A stretch of 56,312 nt of DNA from NCBI GenBank assembly GCA_900540475.1, contig UQGG01000046.1, positions 1 through 56,312 of the forward strand. The letters run 5' to 3'. This stretch comes from an uncultured Robinsoniella sp. (GTDB lineage Bacteria > Bacillota > Clostridia > Lachnospirales > Lachnospiraceae). Below the pieces are notes generated by a model. That model was not told the DNA's origin and did not search any database. It saw only the letters and a program-made list of their open reading frames with translations. A program made the position numbers and the translations under genes. Of the stretch, positions 54,088-56,312 are shown piece by piece (within the stretch, counting starts at the first letter, position 1; each line of letters opens with the position of its first letter).

Positions 54088-55047
54088 CTATTCTTTAACT
54101 GCTCCAATCGTCAGTCCATTGATGAAATACCTCTGGAAAAATGGATAAGCAAAGACGATTGGCAACGTGGAGATAACCACAATCGCCATCTTAATGGTCT
54201 CTTTTGGCAGATTGGCTGCCGCCTGTATCCCGTCAATGCCCATCATAGATTTATTGCTTGCCAGCCAGTCAATGGAATTTTCAATCTGTATCAGCAGGTA
54301 TTGCAGCGGCATAATTTCTTTCCCGTCCAGATACATCATGGCACAGAACCAGTCATTCCAGTATGCCAGCGTGAGAAATAAACCTATTGTGGCAAGCCCC
54401 GGCAGTGCCATTGGAATCACAATTTTGAAGAAAAGTTTCCATTCGGATGCGCCGTCTATTTTCGCAGATTCAACAACTGCATCCGGAATACTGGTTTTGA
54501 AAAAGGTCCGCAGTACTATCACATTAAATGTGTTCAGGCATAGTGGTAAGATCAGTGCCCATACTGTATCTTTCAGCATCAGAAATTTAGAAACTACTAA
54601 ATAATTCGCTACCATTCCGCCGCTGAATAACATTGGCACGGTAATGACTAAAGTAAAAAACTTCCGGTAGGCATAGGTTTTTCTGGAAAGGGCATAGGCG
54701 TATGTACCTGTGAGCAAAAGACCGATAACCGTTCCGATCACGGTAACAAAAATGGTAACCCCATAGCTCCGGATTATATTTTCTCCGGCATTGATGATAT
54801 ATTGATATGCATAAAGGCTCAGTTTTTCAGGAAAGAACTGATAACCATTCACAGCCAGGATTTTCTCATCCGTAAAAGAAATAATCATGACAAAAATAAA
54901 TGGGATTACACAAAACAGAGAGAGCGCACTGAGAATAATATTAAAAACCACATTGGTGGGTTTCTTTACTTTGTTATATTTACACTGTTCTGCTTCTATT
55001 TTCTGAATCTTTTTTTCAAGTTTCGCTTCTTTATATCCGGCAAACAT
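54088..55047 (-). CDS. sugar ABC transporter permease (LplC/YtcP type)
   Basis: This 319-aa membrane protein has a charged N-terminal extension of about 30 residues (KLEKKIQKIEAEQ) and then six helices. The EAA loop is ESAKIDGASEWKLFFKIVIPMALPG (about 195-215), and the end is LTIGAVKE. GGGGGA lies right at the ATG. It is 12 bp downstream of the LplB-type gene and partners it in the membrane. Confidence 0.94.
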   Translation of the reverse strand: MFAGYKEAKLEKKIQKIEAEQCKYNKVKKPTNVVFNIILSALSLFCVIPFIFVMIISFTDEKILAVNGYQFFPEKLSLYAYQYIINAGENIIRSYGVTIFVTVIGTVIGLLLTGTYAYALSRKTYAYRKFFTLVITVPMLFSGGMVANYLVVSKFLMLKDTVWALILPLCLNTFNVIVLRTFFKTSIPDAVVESAKIDGASEWKLFFKIVIPMALPGLATIGLFLTLAYWNDWFCAMMYLDGKEIMPLQYLLIQIENSIDWLASNKSMMGIDGIQAAANLPKETIKMAIVVISTLPIVFAYPFFQRYFINGLTIGAVKE

Positions 55048-55059
55048 TCCATTCCCCCC

Positions 55060-56004
55060 TTAAAATAGTGCATTATCGCTGTCCACTTTGGAAACGATTT
55101 TATTTGCAGCCATAATCAATACAAATCCTACCGTTGACTGGAACAATGCCGCCGCAGAACTCATGCCGATCTCTCCGTTGGCGCGCAGTGCCCTGAAGAT
55201 ATAGGTATCCAGAACATTCGTCACATCAAACAGCGCTCCTGAATTTTTAGGCAGCTGGTAGAAGAGACCAAAATCTGCATTGAATATTTTTCCGATTGAC
55301 ATGATTAGTAAAATGGTTATAACCGGTTTTAGCAGGGGTAATGTAATGAATTTGATCTGCTGCCACTTTGTTGCCCCATCCAGGACTGCAGCCTCATAAT
55401 ATGTCTTATCAATCCCGCAGATAGAAGCCAGGTAAACTACCGTATTGTACCCGATTCCCTTCCACTGGCTCATGAGGATAATCAGAAATGGCCACCAGGA
55501 TTTTTCCGTATACCAGGAAATTCCCTCTTTTCCATATTGCTGCAGGATATTGTTGACAAAACCTTTTTCCGGGTTTAAGAATGCGAATAGACAGTAGCTG
55601 ACCACAACCCAGGATAAAAAATATGGCAGGAACATGGCGCTTTGATAGATCTTAGCCATGCCTTTGTTACGAATCTCATTGAGCAGCAGGGCAACCAGAA
55701 CCGGAAGCACCACTCCCAATATGATAAATACCAGATTATACAAGACTGTATTTAAAAATACTCTGGCTGCATCCCCGCTTGCGAACAGGAATTTAAAATT
55801 GTCAAATCCGACCCACTCACTCTCAATCAGACTTTTGAAAAATCCGCCGTTGTCTGCTATCCGAAATTTTTTAAAAGCAACTAAAATTCCAAACAGCGGC
55901 AGATAGGTAAACAGCAGAAACCATATGCCGCCGGGCAGGCTTAAAAACAACAGTTCTTTATTCGCTTTTAAACGACTTAAAAATTTTCCATTTTTGTTTC
56001 CCAT
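55060..56004 (-). CDS. sugar ABC transporter permease (LplB/YteP type)
   Basis: This 314-aa membrane protein has six helices. The EAA-type loop YEAAVLDGATKWQQIKFITLPLLKP (about 205-230) marks the ATPase contact. The N-terminus is basic and hydrophilic for 20 residues. GGGAGG lies six bases before the ATG. It is the first gene of the second sugar ABC operon; no ATPase gene accompanies it, as is common for this group. Confidence 0.94.
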   Translation of the reverse strand: MGNKNGKFLSRLKANKELLFLSLPGGIWFLLFTYLPLFGILVAFKKFRIADNGGFFKSLIESEWVGFDNFKFLFASGDAARVFLNTVLYNLVFIILGVVLPVLVALLLNEIRNKGMAKIYQSAMFLPYFLSWVVVSYCLFAFLNPEKGFVNNILQQYGKEGISWYTEKSWWPFLIILMSQWKGIGYNTVVYLASICGIDKTYYEAAVLDGATKWQQIKFITLPLLKPVITILLIMSIGKIFNADFGLFYQLPKNSGALFDVTNVLDTYIFRALRANGEIGMSSAAALFQSTVGFVLIMAANKIVSKVDSDNALF

Positions 56005-56312
56005 TTTATTCCCTCCCTTGTTATTTGATACATTTACTATATCATTTAACCGAACTGGAATATAGTTGAAAACTTTTAGGTTTCTTGTACATTTTCTAGT
56101 AGTATAGTGAATGCTTTATATTGGGGTTTAGCTGATTAATGACGCTTTGTAGATGTAGGTAATGTACGAAAAGAGAAGGGGGCGGACCAGGACATTGGTT
56201 TGGAAGGCTTAACGCAGAACTGGCATTTTCTAACCTTCCCGAAGCGCTTTTTGGCGGCACGCGGGCATTCGCTCCGAAATCCTGATGCATTTCGCAGCTC
56301 ACTGCCCGCTTA
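56005..56312. other. upstream region of the second ABC operon (308 bp)
   Basis: The first 100 bp hold the operon's putative control region: on the minus strand AAATGTACA, then TGATATAGT as a likely -10, both similar to but differently spaced from the sites at 9232-9285. From about 56200 the base composition turns GC-rich and holds the hairpin element listed separately. No supportable gene was seen. Confidence 0.5.
56261..56309. repeat. GC-rich stepped inverted repeat at the window end
   Basis: GCGGGCA (56261-56267) pairs with TGCCCGC (56303-56309), with inner pairs CGAAAT/ATTTCG. The preceding 60 bp (from about 56200) are also GC-rich. From memory, its translation looks like spurious short ORFs common in Lachnospiraceae, which suggests a dispersed repeat family; this is not checked. 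Confidence 0.45.

Noticed and set aside
56096..56302. 68-aa open frame on the minus strand at the window end
   Set aside because: It lies across the hairpin element and promoter region and has no ribosome site; it looks like a translated repeat.

Overview
The window reads as a chromosomal segment of a Gram-positive, spore-forming gut-type Clostridia member, most likely family Lachnospiraceae. The basis is moderate GC content, strong AGGAGG ribosome sites, the forespore sigma factor SigG and a YlmC/YmxH sporulation protein, NrdR, YesM/YesN-type regulators beside sugar ABC transporters, and a DUF5716/DUF5717-type gene set that I associate from memory with this family. There is no phage, plasmid, CRISPR or rRNA/tRNA signature. 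Almost all genes lie on the minus strand.

Layout. 1-9211: a carbohydrate-uptake locus (two permeases, one lipoprotein), a divergent YesM-type kinase and YesN-type regulator, and a GH106-like glycoside hydrolase. The lipoprotein and hydrolase promoters share the same -10/operator layout, so they look like one regulon. 9361-15269: small housekeeping and unknown genes (SEC-C protein, flavodoxin-like protein, NSS transporter, threonine-aldolase family enzyme, VTC-like protein, HAD hydrolase). 15339-23139: purine genes purA, purB, purF and purC, with a LysR regulator and an NhaC antiporter between purA and purB. Two copies of an 86-89 bp inverted-repeat element lie on either side of nhaC. 23300-25845: polar amino-acid ABC importer. 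26030-31699: a three-gene operon of unknown function (about 1178-aa solenoid with an N-terminal beta-sandwich, Hsp70/actin-like protein, TPR-like protein), the best candidate here for an undescribed system. 32020-33784: PAP2 protein, NrdR, YlmC/YmxH. 33792-37975: KtrB and KtrA with a KdpDE-like two-component system but no Kdp pump. 38358-39956: amidohydrolase. 40127-46273: a 2048-aa secreted protein with about 23 tandem Ig-like repeats and two FN3-like modules. 46551-48946: tocopherol-cyclase-like protein with a FAD/Rieske oxidoreductase. 49005-49781: sigG. 49911-56004: beta-mannosidase plus a second sugar ABC operon. The final 300 bp hold that operon's promoter region and the start of a GC-rich hairpin element.

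Functional picture: two oligosaccharide-scavenging loci at the ends, one with its own sensor; a purine block; potassium and sodium homeostasis genes; and a scatter of small intergenic inverted-repeat elements. Functional names rest on recognition of motifs and families by reading; no database search was run. Starts were chosen by ribosome-binding-site spacing, and several are shorter than the longest open frame.
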